A stretch of 64,000 nucleotides of DNA from Streptomyces kurssanovii (GTDB lineage Bacteria; Actinomycetota; Actinomycetes; Streptomycetales; Streptomycetaceae): the NCBI RefSeq assembly GCF_014649695.1, contig NZ_BMTN01000010.1:144953-208952 (forward strand), read 5' to 3'. The notes below the pieces were generated by a model that saw only the letters and a program-made list of their open reading frames with translations, was not told the origin of the DNA and searched no databases. Position numbers and translations under genes: made by a program. Shown here piece after piece: positions 39,781 to 50,790 of this stretch (position 1 is the stretch's first letter; every line of letters begins with the position of its first letter).

Positions 39781-39781
<1 letters not shown>
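39185..39781 (-). CDS. hisB: Imidazoleglycerol-phosphate dehydratase
   Basis: 198 aa, the dehydratase alone without the histidinol-phosphatase domain of enterobacterial HisB. The manganese-binding motifs are [45 protein letters not shown] and [20 protein letters not shown]. It shares one base with the hisC stop and overlaps the 55-aa peptide gene by 4 nt. Confidence 0.97.
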
Positions 39782-42233
<2,452 letters not shown>

Positions 42234-42273
42234 GGAACCAATTCTCTCAGACCCGATCCCACGCTTGTTTCCC

Positions 42274-42290
42274 GTATCAGTGGCTGATAC
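42274..42290. promoter_or_regulatory. Perfect palindrome between hisD and the divergent membrane-protein gene
   Basis: GTATCAG-TGG-CTGATAC, 7-bp arms around 3 nt. It lies 41-57 bp upstream of the hisD start and about 92-108 bp upstream of the divergent gene at 42382, in the place of a shared or his-specific operator. The family of regulator is not identifiable. Confidence 0.5.
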
Positions 42291-42381
42291 AGGCCCCACA
42301 AGTTGACCATCACCACTAGCGTTCAGGCCGTCACTCAGCGGGAAGAACAGCTGTACGAGCCAACGAAGCGGAGGAGCGGCA

Positions 42382-43983
42382 GTGACCGAGCCGCTGGACG
42401 ACGGGCCCCCGGACGGGCTGAGCCCGACCGAGCTCCACATGTGGAACGCCTTCAGAAACGGAAGCACGTACGACCTCAGTGACACCGATCCCCTGCTGAA
42501 CGATCCCTTCTCCCCCCTGCCCTGGGGTCCCGAGCGCAGCGTCCGGGCGTCGATCGTGGCCCGGCTGCTGCTGAGCGGACCCGCCGCGAGGCCGGGCCGG
42601 GTCTGCGCGCTCAAACTGCGCGGCGTCCTGATCACCGGCACGCTCAAGCTGGCCGGCGGCAGCATCTCGCCGTACGTGGAGCTGCACGGCTGCCGCTTCG
42701 AGAACGAGCTGCTGATGCCGGAGGCGCACTTCACGACCGTGCGCATGGTCGGTTGCGCGATCCCCCGGATCGAGGCGGCGAGGCTGCGTACGGAGGGCGA
42801 TCTGCATCTGCCCCGCTGCCGCGTCGAACACGGCATCCGGCTCACGGACGCCCAGATCGGCACGGACCTGCTGATCAACCAGATCCATGTGCGGCCGGAC
42901 CGCCGGGGCCGGGCGATCACCGCGGACGGCATGTCGGTGGCCCAGGACTTACAGGCCGAACTGATAGAGACCTACGGCGAGTTCAGCCTGCGCGGTGCGA
43001 AGGTGGGCGTGTCGCTCAGTCTGCGCGGCAGCCGGCTGCGGGCGGCGGCGGAGCGCCGCGCGCTCAACGCCCCCCAGCTCAGCGTCGAGCGCACGCTGTA
43101 CATGACGGGCGCCTGGGTGAGCGTGACCACGGGCAACCAGGGCGCCACTCCCCCGTTCGGCATCGCCGCCTACGGCACACCCACGCGCGGCTCCCGGCTG
43201 CAGCCCTTCGAGTGCCACGGCGGCGTCCGGCTCGACGACGGGCGGTTCGGCGACGCGGTCGACCTCCAGCGGGCCCGGTTCGTGCTGAGCCCGCGGGAGG
43301 AGCTGTCGCTGCGCAGGATCGCCACTCCCGAGCTGCGGTTCAACGCGGAGCGCCCCGAGGAGGGGCGGGTCGTGCTGAACGGCGCGAAGGTCGTGACGCT
43401 GATCGATCTGGCGGCGAGCTGGCCGGGCCCGGGCGGCCTCGCGATGGGCGGCTTCGTCTACGAGAACCTGGTGCCGTACGAGGAGTTCCCGCTCTCCCGG
43501 CGGCTGGAGTGGGTGGCGTCGGCGACCCCCGAGTACTCACCCGAGCCCTACGAGCGGCTGGCGACCGTCCTGCGCAACAGCGGCGAGGACGCGGACGCCC
43601 GCGAGGTGCTGCTGGCCAAGAACCGCCGCCGGAGGGAGACGCTGCCGCTGGCCGGGAAGCTGTGGGGATACCTCCAGGACCTCACGGTGGCGTACGGCTA
43701 CCGGCCCGGCCGGGCGGCCCTGTGGATGGCGGTGCTGTGGGCGGCCGGCGCGATCGCCTTCGCCCAGGTCGCCCCACCGCCCATCAAGCCCGACGAGCAT
43801 CCCGAGTGGAATCCGGCGCTGTACGCCCTCGATCTGCTCATCCCGGTGATCAATCTCGGCCAGGACGGCCACTGGCGGCTCGAGGGCGGATGGCAATGGG
43901 CGGCCGCCGTTCTGGTGCTGCTGGGCTGGATCCTCGCGACCACGGTCGCGGCGGGCGCCTCCCGGCTCCTCCGTCGCGGTTGA
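42382..43983 (+). CDS. Membrane protein with repeat-rich beta-solenoid-like domain; contains a TTA codon
   Basis: 533 aa from a GTG with GGAGGAG upstream. Residues about 60-350 alternate short beta strands ([60 protein letters not shown]), which suggests a right-handed beta-solenoid akin to pentapeptide-repeat proteins. Two membrane helices follow near the C-terminus ([18 protein letters not shown] and [20 protein letters not shown]), with an intervening [16 protein letters not shown] segment. Similar streptomycete proteins are often labelled membrane-associated oxidoreductase, but I see no Rossmann or flavin motif. Leu190 is encoded by TTA (42949-42951), so translation should need the bldA tRNA. 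Divergent from hisD. Confidence 0.8.
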   Translation: MTEPLDDGPPDGLSPTELHMWNAFRNGSTYDLSDTDPLLNDPFSPLPWGPERSVRASIVARLLLSGPAARPGRVCALKLRGVLITGTLKLAGGSISPYVELHGCRFENELLMPEAHFTTVRMVGCAIPRIEAARLRTEGDLHLPRCRVEHGIRLTDAQIGTDLLINQIHVRPDRRGRAITADGMSVAQDLQAELIETYGEFSLRGAKVGVSLSLRGSRLRAAAERRALNAPQLSVERTLYMTGAWVSVTTGNQGATPPFGIAAYGTPTRGSRLQPFECHGGVRLDDGRFGDAVDLQRARFVLSPREELSLRRIATPELRFNAERPEEGRVVLNGAKVVTLIDLAASWPGPGGLAMGGFVYENLVPYEEFPLSRRLEWVASATPEYSPEPYERLATVLRNSGEDADAREVLLAKNRRRRETLPLAGKLWGYLQDLTVAYGYRPGRAALWMAVLWAAGAIAFAQVAPPPIKPDEHPEWNPALYALDLLIPVINLGQDGHWRLEGGWQWAAAVLVLLGWILATTVAAGASRLLRRG

Positions 43984-44086
43984 GTCGCTTTCTTTACCGT
44001 CTCTTGACTTCGGCCGGGACAACCATTCCGTTGCCACCAAAGCTTCACAGCTGCCCTCTGGCGCGGCGTTCACCTGCGCGTTTTCA

Positions 44087-45118
44087 ATGGTCCGCACCAT
44101 GTCACTGATCCGCGCCCTGATCCGTACCGCGCGCATGATCCGTCATACGCCACGGCTCACCGACTGCCTCGCCCCTGACGAGGCGGTACTGCTCGACGCC
44201 CCCGACGACCGGCTCGGTCCGGCGCTGGTCGCGGCCGCTGTCGGAGAGTACGAACCGGCCGCCAAGCTGCTGGCGACCACACGGGAATCAGCCGAATGGG
44301 AGAACCGCGACCGGTACGTCGTCAGGCTCGCGGCGTTCGCACGGAACCGGGACGAATGGCTCGGCGAGTGGCTGGGCGCGGCCCCGCGCGACACCGACGC
44401 CCTCGTGGTCAAGGCCGAGCTCGCGGTCCGCAGGGCCTGGGAGTCACCCGCCCGCACGGAACAGCTGCGCGAGGTGGGCCCGCTGATCGACGCCGCGGCG
44501 GAGGCCGGGCCCGGCGACCCCGTGCCCTGGCGGATCGCGCTCGACCACGCGCGCGGCACGCACGCCACGCACACGGCCTTCGAGACGCTGTGGGAACAGG
44601 CCGTCCGCCGCTCCTCGCACCACTACGGCTGCCACGTCGCGGCGCTCAAATACCTGTCCGCCCAGTGGTACGGCTCGCACCGCGAGTGCTTCGACTTCGC
44701 GGAGCAGGCCGCCGCCGACGCGCTCCCCGGCTCGCTGGTGCAGGCCCTGCCGGTACGGGCGGCCTTCGCGCAGCTGCTCGGCGGCGAGACCAGGACATCG
44801 GTGCAGGACGACCGGATCGACGCGGCCGCGGACCTCGCCATCACGCTGTCCCGCGGATACGGGCCCGGCGACCCCTGGCCGGCCGAGGTCCGCAACCTCC
44901 TGGCCTACGTACTGGTGGCACGGGGGCGCTGGGAGGAGGCGCTGAACCAGTTCCGGCTGATCGGTTCGCACGCGACCTCGTTCCCGTGGTCGTCGGTGAC
45001 CGAGGACCCCCTCGGCCGGTTCCTCCAGGCCAGGGACGACGTACGGACCGAGGTCGCGTCGGCGACGCCGCTGCGTGGACGGGGAGGACAGGTCCGCCTG
45101 CTCGACCATTACTCTTGA
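44087..45118 (+). CDS. Alpha-helical repeat protein of unknown function (DUF4034-like)
   Basis: 343 aa; ATG at 44087 or, just as likely, at 44099 (MSLIRALIRTARMIRHTPRL). Neither has a clear ribosome binding site. The sequence is almost wholly helical, with TPR-like units rich in Ala, Arg and Trp (YEPAAKLLATTRESAEW, DEWLGEWLGAAPRDTDALVV, GRWEEALNQFRLIGSHATSF). It resembles actinobacterial proteins with a DUF4034-type domain, but this is a memory-based impression. The HxYGCHVAALKYLS stretch is the most conserved-looking part. It is followed by a Lon-N-domain gene at 5-nt distance. Confidence 0.7.
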   Translation: MVRTMSLIRALIRTARMIRHTPRLTDCLAPDEAVLLDAPDDRLGPALVAAAVGEYEPAAKLLATTRESAEWENRDRYVVRLAAFARNRDEWLGEWLGAAPRDTDALVVKAELAVRRAWESPARTEQLREVGPLIDAAAEAGPGDPVPWRIALDHARGTHATHTAFETLWEQAVRRSSHHYGCHVAALKYLSAQWYGSHRECFDFAEQAAADALPGSLVQALPVRAAFAQLLGGETRTSVQDDRIDAAADLAITLSRGYGPGDPWPAEVRNLLAYVLVARGRWEEALNQFRLIGSHATSFPWSSVTEDPLGRFLQARDDVRTEVASATPLRGRGGQVRLLDHYS

Positions 45119-45123
45119 CCGCT

Positions 45124-45864
45124 GTGACCACCGCTCGCCTGCCGCTCTTCCCGCTGAACTCGGTTCTGTTCCCGGGCCTCGTGCTGCCATTGAACATTTT
45201 CGAGGAGCGTTATCGCGCCATGATGCGCGAGCTGCTGAAGACGGACGAGGCGGAGCCCAGGCGCTTCGCCGTGGTCGCCATCCGCGACGGCCGCGAGGTC
45301 GCGCCCGCCGCACCCGGGATGCCCGACCCGACCACGGTCGTGGAACGCGGCCCCGCCGCCGGCTTCGGCCCCGACCCGGTCCAGGCCTTCCACCGGGTGG
45401 GCTGCATCGCCGACGCGGCGACCATCCGCGAACGCGGGGACGGCAGCTTCGAAGTGCTCGCCACCGGCACGACCCGGGTCAAACTGCTGTCGGTCGACGC
45501 GAGCGGGCCCTTCCTCACCGCGGAGCTCGAAGAGATCCCGGAGGAACCGGGCGACGGCGCCGCCACCCTCGCGGAAGGCGTGCTGCGGGCGTTCCGCAGC
45601 TACCAGAAACGGCTGGCCGGCGCGCGTGAGCGCTCGCTGTCCACCGGAGCGGAACTGCCGGACGAGCCGTCTGTCGTCTCTTACCTCGTCGCCGCCGCGG
45701 CGGTGCTGGACACGCCCGCGAAGCAGCGGCTGCTCCAGGCGCCGGACACGGCGACACGGCTGCGCGAGGAACTGACACTGCTGCGCGCGGAGACGGCGAT
45801 GCTGCGGCATCTGCCGTCGCTGCCGGCCGTCGATCTGACGTGGCGGCCCACCAGCCCCAACTGA
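45124..45864 (+). CDS. Lon protease N-terminal-domain (LAN) protein
   Basis: 246 aa from a GTG 5 nt after the preceding stop; a TTG at 45115 overlapping that stop is an alternative. It starts with the LON substrate-binding pattern LPLFPLNSVLFPGLVLPLNI, FEERYRAMMREL and continues VGCIADAATIRERGDGSFEV and TGTTRVKLLSV. The whole protein is the N-domain only: no ATPase or Ser-Lys protease part. Stand-alone LAN proteins may bind unfolded proteins or act as adaptors; the role is not established. No good binding site is visible, so it may depend on translational coupling. Confidence 0.87.
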   Translation: MTTARLPLFPLNSVLFPGLVLPLNIFEERYRAMMRELLKTDEAEPRRFAVVAIRDGREVAPAAPGMPDPTTVVERGPAAGFGPDPVQAFHRVGCIADAATIRERGDGSFEVLATGTTRVKLLSVDASGPFLTAELEEIPEEPGDGAATLAEGVLRAFRSYQKRLAGARERSLSTGAELPDEPSVVSYLVAAAAVLDTPAKQRLLQAPDTATRLREELTLLRAETAMLRHLPSLPAVDLTWRPTSPN

Positions 45865-45878
45865 CGCGAGGACGTGCC

Positions 45879-46391
45879 TTGGCGAAGAACGCGACGAAGA
45901 AGACGAAGAAGCAGCAGTCGGGCGGTACGCCGGCGACGGCCGCCCTCGCGGCGGCGGGCACCCCGTTCACCCTGCACGCCTACGACCACGACCCGTCGTC
46001 GCCCTCGTACGGCGAGGAGGCCGCGGAAGCGCTGGGCGTCTCCCCCGAGCGGGTCTTCAAGACACTCGTCGCGGACGTGGACGGCGCGCTGACGGTGGCG
46101 GTCGTCCCGGTCGCGGGCCGGCTCGATCTGAAGGCGCTGGCATCGGCCGTCGGCGGCAAGCGGGCGACGATGGCGGACCCGGCGGCGGCGGAACGCACCA
46201 CCGGCTACGTCCGCGGCGGCATCTCGCCCCTCGGGCAGCGCAAGCGGCTGCCGACGGTGCTGGACGCGTCGGCGTCGGCGCACGAGACGATCTGCGTGTC
46301 GGCGGGGCGCCGCGGCCTGGAGGTCGAACTGTCCCCGACGGACCTGACGTCCCTGACATCGGCGACCCTGGCCCCGATCGCCCGCGCGTAG
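45879..46391 (+). CDS. ybaK: Cys-tRNA(Pro) deacylase YbaK/EbsC type
   Basis: 170 aa from a TTG at 45879 preceded by GAGGA at 7 nt; an in-frame ATG at 45840 overlaps the previous gene and lacks a site. After a Lys-rich start (KNATKKTKKQQ) the YbaK fold is complete: FTLHAYDHDPSSPSYGEEAA, SPERVFKTLVADVDG (the key Lys in RVFKTL), VVPVAGRLDLKALASAVGGK, YVRGGISPLGQRKRLPTVLD and ICVSAGRRGLEVELSPTDL. It hydrolyses mischarged Cys-tRNA(Pro). Likely co-transcribed with the Lon-N gene. Confidence 0.92.
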   Translation: MAKNATKKTKKQQSGGTPATAALAAAGTPFTLHAYDHDPSSPSYGEEAAEALGVSPERVFKTLVADVDGALTVAVVPVAGRLDLKALASAVGGKRATMADPAAAERTTGYVRGGISPLGQRKRLPTVLDASASAHETICVSAGRRGLEVELSPTDLTSLTSATLAPIARA

Positions 46392-46393
46392 CG

Positions 46394-46512
46394 CTTTTCG
46401 GGGCTCCGCCCCCGGGCCCCCGCGCCACCGCGCGGAGCGCGGTACGGGGTCCGGGGCTTGCCCCGGTTTCGGGAAGGGGCGGGTAGGGGAAACGGCCCCG
46501 CGCAGCGGCCAC
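46394..46512. repeat. Dispersed GC-rich repeat, copy D
   Basis: Lies between the convergent genes ending at 46391 and 46534. Positions 46443-46509 match copy A (2300-2366) at 66 of 67 bases. It starts with CGGGGCTCCGCCCCCGGGCC, followed by CACCGCGCGGAGCGCGGTAC, both shared with copy A, and forms several short hairpins that could end both transcripts. Confidence 0.75.
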
Positions 46513-46533
46513 CCCGCCGCCCGCAGGGAAACG

Positions 46534-47208
46534 TCACTGCCGGGGCGCAGCCGCCCCCGTCGCCCACTCCGCCTCCGGCTCCGGATCCCGCGGCCCGAAC
46601 AGCGCCGTCAGCCCCAGATGCACCACCATCGCCGCCACCGGCCACGCCAGCAGCGCCCCCTTCGCCCGCAGGTCCAGGTACGCGTCGAAGGTGACCCCTT
46701 CGCCGACCTGGCGCGCGTGCTCCACCACGTCCCGCGACGGGCCGAACCACACGCCGATGCCCCAGCCCAGCAGGGAGCCGAGCACGGCGCCCACCGCCAG
46801 GGCGACCACCACCGCGATGCCGCCGCGCCTGCGGAAGAGGAAGACGGCGACCGCGGTCAGCACGCCGAGAGCGACGCCCAGCAGCAGGAACGTGCCGTCC
46901 GCGCCGATCGCCTCCTCGCCCTCGGTGTCCTTGAGGAAGACCGCCTCGTCGTTGGAGACCAGCGGTACCCGCGGCGCCAGCCACAGCCAGAGGAAGCCCA
47001 GGGCAATGCCCAGGAGCGTGACGGCCACGAGGATCAGCGCGGAGTCCCGCAGGTCCTTCCGCAGCTCCGCGGCCGACTCGGCCTCGTCCTTCGCCGGGTC
47101 GTACGCGTACATCGAGGACGGCCCCGGTCCGGTGGGCGGCGCCTGCCAGGCGTTGTCGTCCCGGGAAGGTTCGTGCGGCTGGTGCGGCGGCGTCAGAGGT
47201 GCGGTCAC
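46534..47208 (-). CDS. DUF2567-type membrane protein
   Basis: 224 aa from a GTG at 47208, 34 bp after the ABC permease gene; the binding site is weak. A Pro-rich, charged N-terminus (1-55) precedes four membrane helices (about 57-77, 105-124, 129-150 and 182-200). The loop LWLAPRVPLVSNDEAVFLKD and the motif DTEGEEAIGADGTFLLLGVA fit the actinobacterial DUF2567 family. No function is known. Its place after an ABC exporter pair may be coincidental. Confidence 0.78.
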   Translation of the reverse strand: MTAPLTPPHQPHEPSRDDNAWQAPPTGPGPSSMYAYDPAKDEAESAAELRKDLRDSALILVAVTLLGIALGFLWLWLAPRVPLVSNDEAVFLKDTEGEEAIGADGTFLLLGVALGVLTAVAVFLFRRRGGIAVVVALAVGAVLGSLLGWGIGVWFGPSRDVVEHARQVGEGVTFDAYLDLRAKGALLAWPVAAMVVHLGLTALFGPRDPEPEAEWATGAAAPRQ

Positions 47209-47242
47209 ACCGCCATCGTGCCAGGCCCGCCCGGGTGACGCC

Positions 47243-48067
47243 TCACCGGACCGCTGCCCGCCGGTAGGCCCACGTCGCGACCGCCAGGGAGACGACGCCG
47301 ACGGCCGCGCAGACCGCGAGGTCGAGGGCGACCGCGGGCCAGTCCGGGTGGGCGTCGAAGGTCCGGGCCATGGCCTCGACCCCGTACGTGGACGGCAGCA
47401 GATCACGCGCGTAGGAGACCGGTTCCGGCAGGCGGTCGGCCGGCAGGACGCCGAGCAGCAGCGCCGCCGACATGCCCAGCTGCCCGAGCAGCGTGGCCAT
47501 TTCCTGGCGGGGCGCCAGCAGGCCGAGGGCCGCGCCCAGTCCGGCGAGTGCCGCGCCCGACAGCGGGATGACGGCGGCGAGCACCCACAGATGTGTCAGC
47601 GGCAGCTCGAACAGCACACTTCCGGCGACGGCCGTCACCACCGTCCCCGGCACGGTGAAGGAGGCGTACGCGCCCGCCGCGCCCAGCACCACCGCCGCGG
47701 GCGGCACCGGCAGGGTGGCGTAGTGGTCGAGACCGCCTCCGGCGCGTAGCTGGCCGAAGTACTGGGCGAGCAGGTTGAGCGCCACGAAGGCGACGACGAG
47801 CACGCTCGCGCCCGCGACGACGGCCCGCGCCTCCGCGCCGCCGTCGACGACGCCCCGCATCAGGACCATGATCCCGACGGACTGGAACGTCGCCACGAAC
47901 AGCAGCGGGATGCGGGCGACCCGCGCCCGGGACAGCTGCGCCCGGTACACGGCCGCCAGCGCCGGCAGCAGCCGCGCTCTCGGGGCGAGAGGCGCGGCGG
48001 CGGTCTCCTCCGCCGGGGTCCGGCGCGCGGACACCGCCGCGTCGGATTTGGCGGACACGATGCTCAC
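47243..48067 (-). CDS. ABC-2 type exporter permease
   Basis: 274 aa from a GTG overlapping the ATPase stop by 4 nt. Six membrane segments are visible after a cytoplasmic N-terminus (about 1-45): [98 protein letters not shown] and LDLAVCAAVGVVSLAVATWA. ABC-2 permeases export drugs, lipids or polysaccharides. The frame runs on through the ATPase gene as a shadow. Confidence 0.87.
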   Translation of the reverse strand: MSIVSAKSDAAVSARRTPAEETAAAPLAPRARLLPALAAVYRAQLSRARVARIPLLFVATFQSVGIMVLMRGVVDGGAEARAVVAGASVLVVAFVALNLLAQYFGQLRAGGGLDHYATLPVPPAAVVLGAAGAYASFTVPGTVVTAVAGSVLFELPLTHLWVLAAVIPLSGAALAGLGAALGLLAPRQEMATLLGQLGMSAALLLGVLPADRLPEPVSYARDLLPSTYGVEAMARTFDAHPDWPAVALDLAVCAAVGVVSLAVATWAYRRAAVR

Positions 48068-49047
48068 GCCTTGACCAGCCCCTTCGTCGCGTTCCCCCCG
48101 AGTGCCAAGTACACGTCCTCCAGGCTCGGCGTGGCCAGGGTGAAGTCGTCGAGCGCCGCGAAGGCCGCGCCGCCGGTCACCGCGGCGACCGCCGCCCGCG
48201 CCTCTTCCGGTGCGAGCCGGAGAACCCAGCGCCGCCCCGATTCCTGCGCGGAGTCGCGCAGCGCGGCGACCTCGGGCACGTCGAGCGGGGCGCGCTCGCG
48301 CCACACCAGCTCGACCCGTACCTCGCCGGCGACGTGTTCCTTCAGCCCGGACGGGCTGTCGCAGGCGATGACCCGGCCGCGGTCGAGGACGGCGACCCGG
48401 TCGAGGACCGTCTCCGCCTCGATGACGTTGTGGGTGACCAGGAGCACCGTCGCGCCGTGTTCTGCGCGGCGCCGGTCGACCGCGGCCCATACGGCGCGCC
48501 GTGCGACGGGGTCCATCCCGGTGGTGGGTTCGTCCAGCACCAGGACCGGCCGCTCGCCCACCAGGGTCGCGGCGAAGCAGGCGAGCCTGCGCTGTCCGCC
48601 GGAGAGTTTCTTGAGGGGGCGGCCGGCGAGGCCGGTGAGGCCCAGTTCCTCGAGGACGGCGTCCCGTTCCGCGCGTGCTTCGCGCGCGGACAGTCCGCGC
48701 AGCCGCCCGGTGGTCTCGGCGGCGAGCGCGACGGTCAGTTCGTCGAGCGCGGTGGACTCCTGGCCGAGGTAGCCGATGAGCCGGGCGGCGCGCTCGGGGT
48801 GGCGTACGAGGTCGTGGCCGAGGACGTGGACCGTGCCGGCGTCGGGGCGCATCAGGCCGGTGAGCTGTCGCACCAGGGTCGACTTGCCCGCGCCGTTGGG
48901 TCCGAGCAGCCCGAAGATCTCGCCGCGCCGCACCTCGAGGCTGATTCCGTCGCTGGCACGCACCTCGGGTGTACCGGGCGTGCCCCGTCTGCCGCGCGCG
49001 GCGGGGTACGTCTTGACCAGATCCCGCACCACGCACACCGTACTCAC
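48064..49047 (-). CDS. ABC transporter ATP-binding protein (ABC-2 exporter, DrrA-like)
   Basis: 327 aa from a GTG at 49047. Walker A GPNGAGKSTLV (about 49-59), Q-loop YLGQESTALDEL, signature LSGGQRRLACFAA, Walker B VLVLDEPTTGMDP and switch His in LLVTHNVIEAE are all intact. The C-terminal 80 residues are the extension seen in DrrA-type drug-export ATPases. The pair with the permease suggests self-resistance or metabolite export. It starts 11 nt after the NYN gene, so NYN-ATPase-permease form one transcript. Confidence 0.9.
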   Translation of the reverse strand: MSTVCVVRDLVKTYPAARGRRGTPGTPEVRASDGISLEVRRGEIFGLLGPNGAGKSTLVRQLTGLMRPDAGTVHVLGHDLVRHPERAARLIGYLGQESTALDELTVALAAETTGRLRGLSAREARAERDAVLEELGLTGLAGRPLKKLSGGQRRLACFAATLVGERPVLVLDEPTTGMDPVARRAVWAAVDRRRAEHGATVLLVTHNVIEAETVLDRVAVLDRGRVIACDSPSGLKEHVAGEVRVELVWRERAPLDVPEVAALRDSAQESGRRWVLRLAPEEARAAVAAVTGGAAFAALDDFTLATPSLEDVYLALGGNATKGLVKA

Positions 49048-49058
49048 GAGGTACGAGA

Positions 49059-50345
49059 CTACGGGGTCCGCCCGCCCCGGATGCCCTCGGGCCCCGGCTG
49101 CTCACCCGCCGGGCCGTGATCCGCGGCCGTCCGTACGTCGATCTCCCGCCAGAAGCCGGCCCGGATCGCGTAGCGGTCGTGCTCGTCGATCTGGTCGTCC
49201 TTGTGCGCGAGAAGTCCGAAACGTGCGGCGTAGCGCAGCAGTTCGCCGTCGATGCGGTGCGGGATGCGGGGGTAGAGAGTGGACAGTTTCTGTACGTGGC
49301 CGTTCTCCGGCAGCCGCTCCATCCAGCGCCGCGCGAAGACCTGGCCGACCTCGAAGGGATCGCCGCCGACGGTGGTGATGTCCTCCTCGCGGTCGGCCCA
49401 GCGCTGTTCGGCGCTGGTGAGCTGGGCGAGGGTGGGCAGTGAGGCGGTCTCCGGGGGTTCGCCCAGCGTTCCGCCGCCGGGCCGTTCGATCCAGCCCTTG
49501 TCGGAGGACCAGCGCAGGGTGGCGTTCGGCGGATGGGGTGCCGGATGGGCGGCGGAGGGCTGGCCGGGGGCCCGCAGCCCGGCGAGGTCCTTGGGTGTGG
49601 GTACGCCGCCCTTGGGGCCGGCCGGGGCGGGTGCGGGCTGTGCGCCGTCCTCGGCCGGCACGGTCCTGGTGCCGTTGCGCACGGCGTCCTCCGCGCGCTC
49701 CGCGGCGGCGGCGAGCGCCGACTCCGGCAGCGGCGCGGAGAGGATGGCGGCGATCTCGGGCCGGGGAACCGGCGGCGGCGCGCAGATGCCGGTGAGTTCC
49801 TTGGCCCGTACGGCCCGGGTGATCCAGGCACGGTCGAGCACCCGGCGCTCGTCGGCCTCCGCGACGAGGTCCTCCGACTGGTTGTAGTCGCCGTCCGCGG
49901 CCTGCACGGCCCAGAGGTGGACGGCGACCCCGTGTTCCTTCGCGGACATCAGACCGGGCAGCAGGTCGCCGTCGCCGGTCACCAGGACCACGTCGGAGCA
50001 GGCGCGGTTCCTGGCCAGTTCGGTGAGCTCCGCGTGCATCGCCGCGTCGACGCCCTTCTGCGCCCAGCGTCCGTCGCTTCGGGTCAGGGCGCCGAGCCGG
50101 ACGGTCACCCGGGGCATCACCCGCAGCCGCCGGTGCTCGGGTTGCGGAACACGGTCGGGGGCGCCGTCGAACCAGTAGATCCGCAGCAGGGGTTGCCGGG
50201 TGTCGGCTTCCGCGAGTTCGCGCAGGCCCTGGATGAGGGACGCGTGGTCGACGGTGATCCGCGATCGTGCGGGCTCTCCGGCGAGAAGGCTGGCAGCGGC
50301 GCCCAGCAGATAGCCGGCGTCCACCAGGACGACGCAGCGGTCCAC
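49059..50345 (-). CDS. NYN (PIN-like) domain protein, putative RNase
   Basis: 428 aa from the GTG at 50345, with GAAAGAGGG 8 nt upstream. The N-terminal 170 residues form a NYN domain: VVLVDAGYLLGAAAS with the first acidic metal ligand, IYWFDGAPD, KGVDAAMHAELTELA with the second Asp, and VLVTGDGDLLPGLMSAKEHG with the third acidic pair. A Pro/Ala-rich linker (about 200-300) leads to a C-terminal winged-helix-like part (VGGDPFEVGQVFARRWMERL, HRIDGELLRYAARFGLL). NYN proteins are Mg2+-dependent nucleases or RNA-binding proteins. The acidic set looks complete. It is translated ahead of an ABC exporter. Confidence 0.85.
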   Translation of the reverse strand: MDRCVVLVDAGYLLGAAASLLAGEPARSRITVDHASLIQGLRELAEADTRQPLLRIYWFDGAPDRVPQPEHRRLRVMPRVTVRLGALTRSDGRWAQKGVDAAMHAELTELARNRACSDVVLVTGDGDLLPGLMSAKEHGVAVHLWAVQAADGDYNQSEDLVAEADERRVLDRAWITRAVRAKELTGICAPPPVPRPEIAAILSAPLPESALAAAAERAEDAVRNGTRTVPAEDGAQPAPAPAGPKGGVPTPKDLAGLRAPGQPSAAHPAPHPPNATLRWSSDKGWIERPGGGTLGEPPETASLPTLAQLTSAEQRWADREEDITTVGGDPFEVGQVFARRWMERLPENGHVQKLSTLYPRIPHRIDGELLRYAARFGLLAHKDDQIDEHDRYAIRAGFWREIDVRTAADHGPAGEQPGPEGIRGGRTP

Positions 50346-50589
50346 GCGTTCCACCCTCTTTCGGGAGCTCAACGGTGCTTCGAGATCCGGGATTGTTGCG
50401 GGTTTCCTTCGAGTCTGCCCGACCACGGGAGGGTTGACGTCCGGAACTCGATCATCGGCGTGGCGGATCGCGCCGCGTACCGGCCCACCGGGGGCGACTA
50501 CGGTCCGCAATGATCCAAAATGCGGCGGTTTTACGGGTATGTGAGTCTGGTCGCGGCCCTGGCCCCTAAACCCCCACAGGAGGCATCCC

Positions 50590-50763
50590 ATGGCCAAGAA
50601 CAAGAAGCAGGAACGCACTCAGAGCAAGGCTTCTCCCGCGGAGCGCGGCACCCAGCAGGCGCGCAGCTCCTCGATGGAGGCCCAGGCCGAGCAGCGGGCG
50701 CAGGCGGTCACACCTTCCGACGTGGCTCACAAGGGCCGGCAGAAGCGCTTCGGTCACAACTGA
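50590..50763 (+). CDS. 57-aa basic, low-complexity protein
   Basis: Starts at an ATG with a perfect AGGAGG at 6 nt and ends at a TGA followed 27 bp later by a 17-bp-stem terminator, so the expression signals are unusually clear. The product is rich in Lys, Arg, Gln, Ala and Ser (MAKNKKQERTQSKASPAERG at the start, SDVAHKGRQKRFGHN at the end), with no hydrophobic core and a net positive charge. It is probably disordered and could bind nucleic acid. I do not recognise a function. Confidence 0.8.
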   Translation: MAKNKKQERTQSKASPAERGTQQARSSSMEAQAEQRAQAVTPSDVAHKGRQKRFGHN

Positions 50764-50790
50764 CTGTCCCGAAGCTGATCGCACAACGCC

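Noticed and set aside
43984-44086. TTGACT at 44004-44009 as the -35 of the helical-protein gene
   Set aside because: No TAnnnT-type -10 lies at 16-19 bp distance, so the promoter cannot be supported.
47243-49831. Single 862-codon minus-strand frame
   Set aside because: Only the part below 48067 is coding (ABC permease). The rest is an out-of-frame reading of the ATPase and NYN genes.
50512-50540. SigB-type promoter (GGGTAT at 50535) before the 57-aa gene
   Set aside because: The -10-like GGGTAT is there, but no GxxT -35 element is found at the required 14-16 bp distance.
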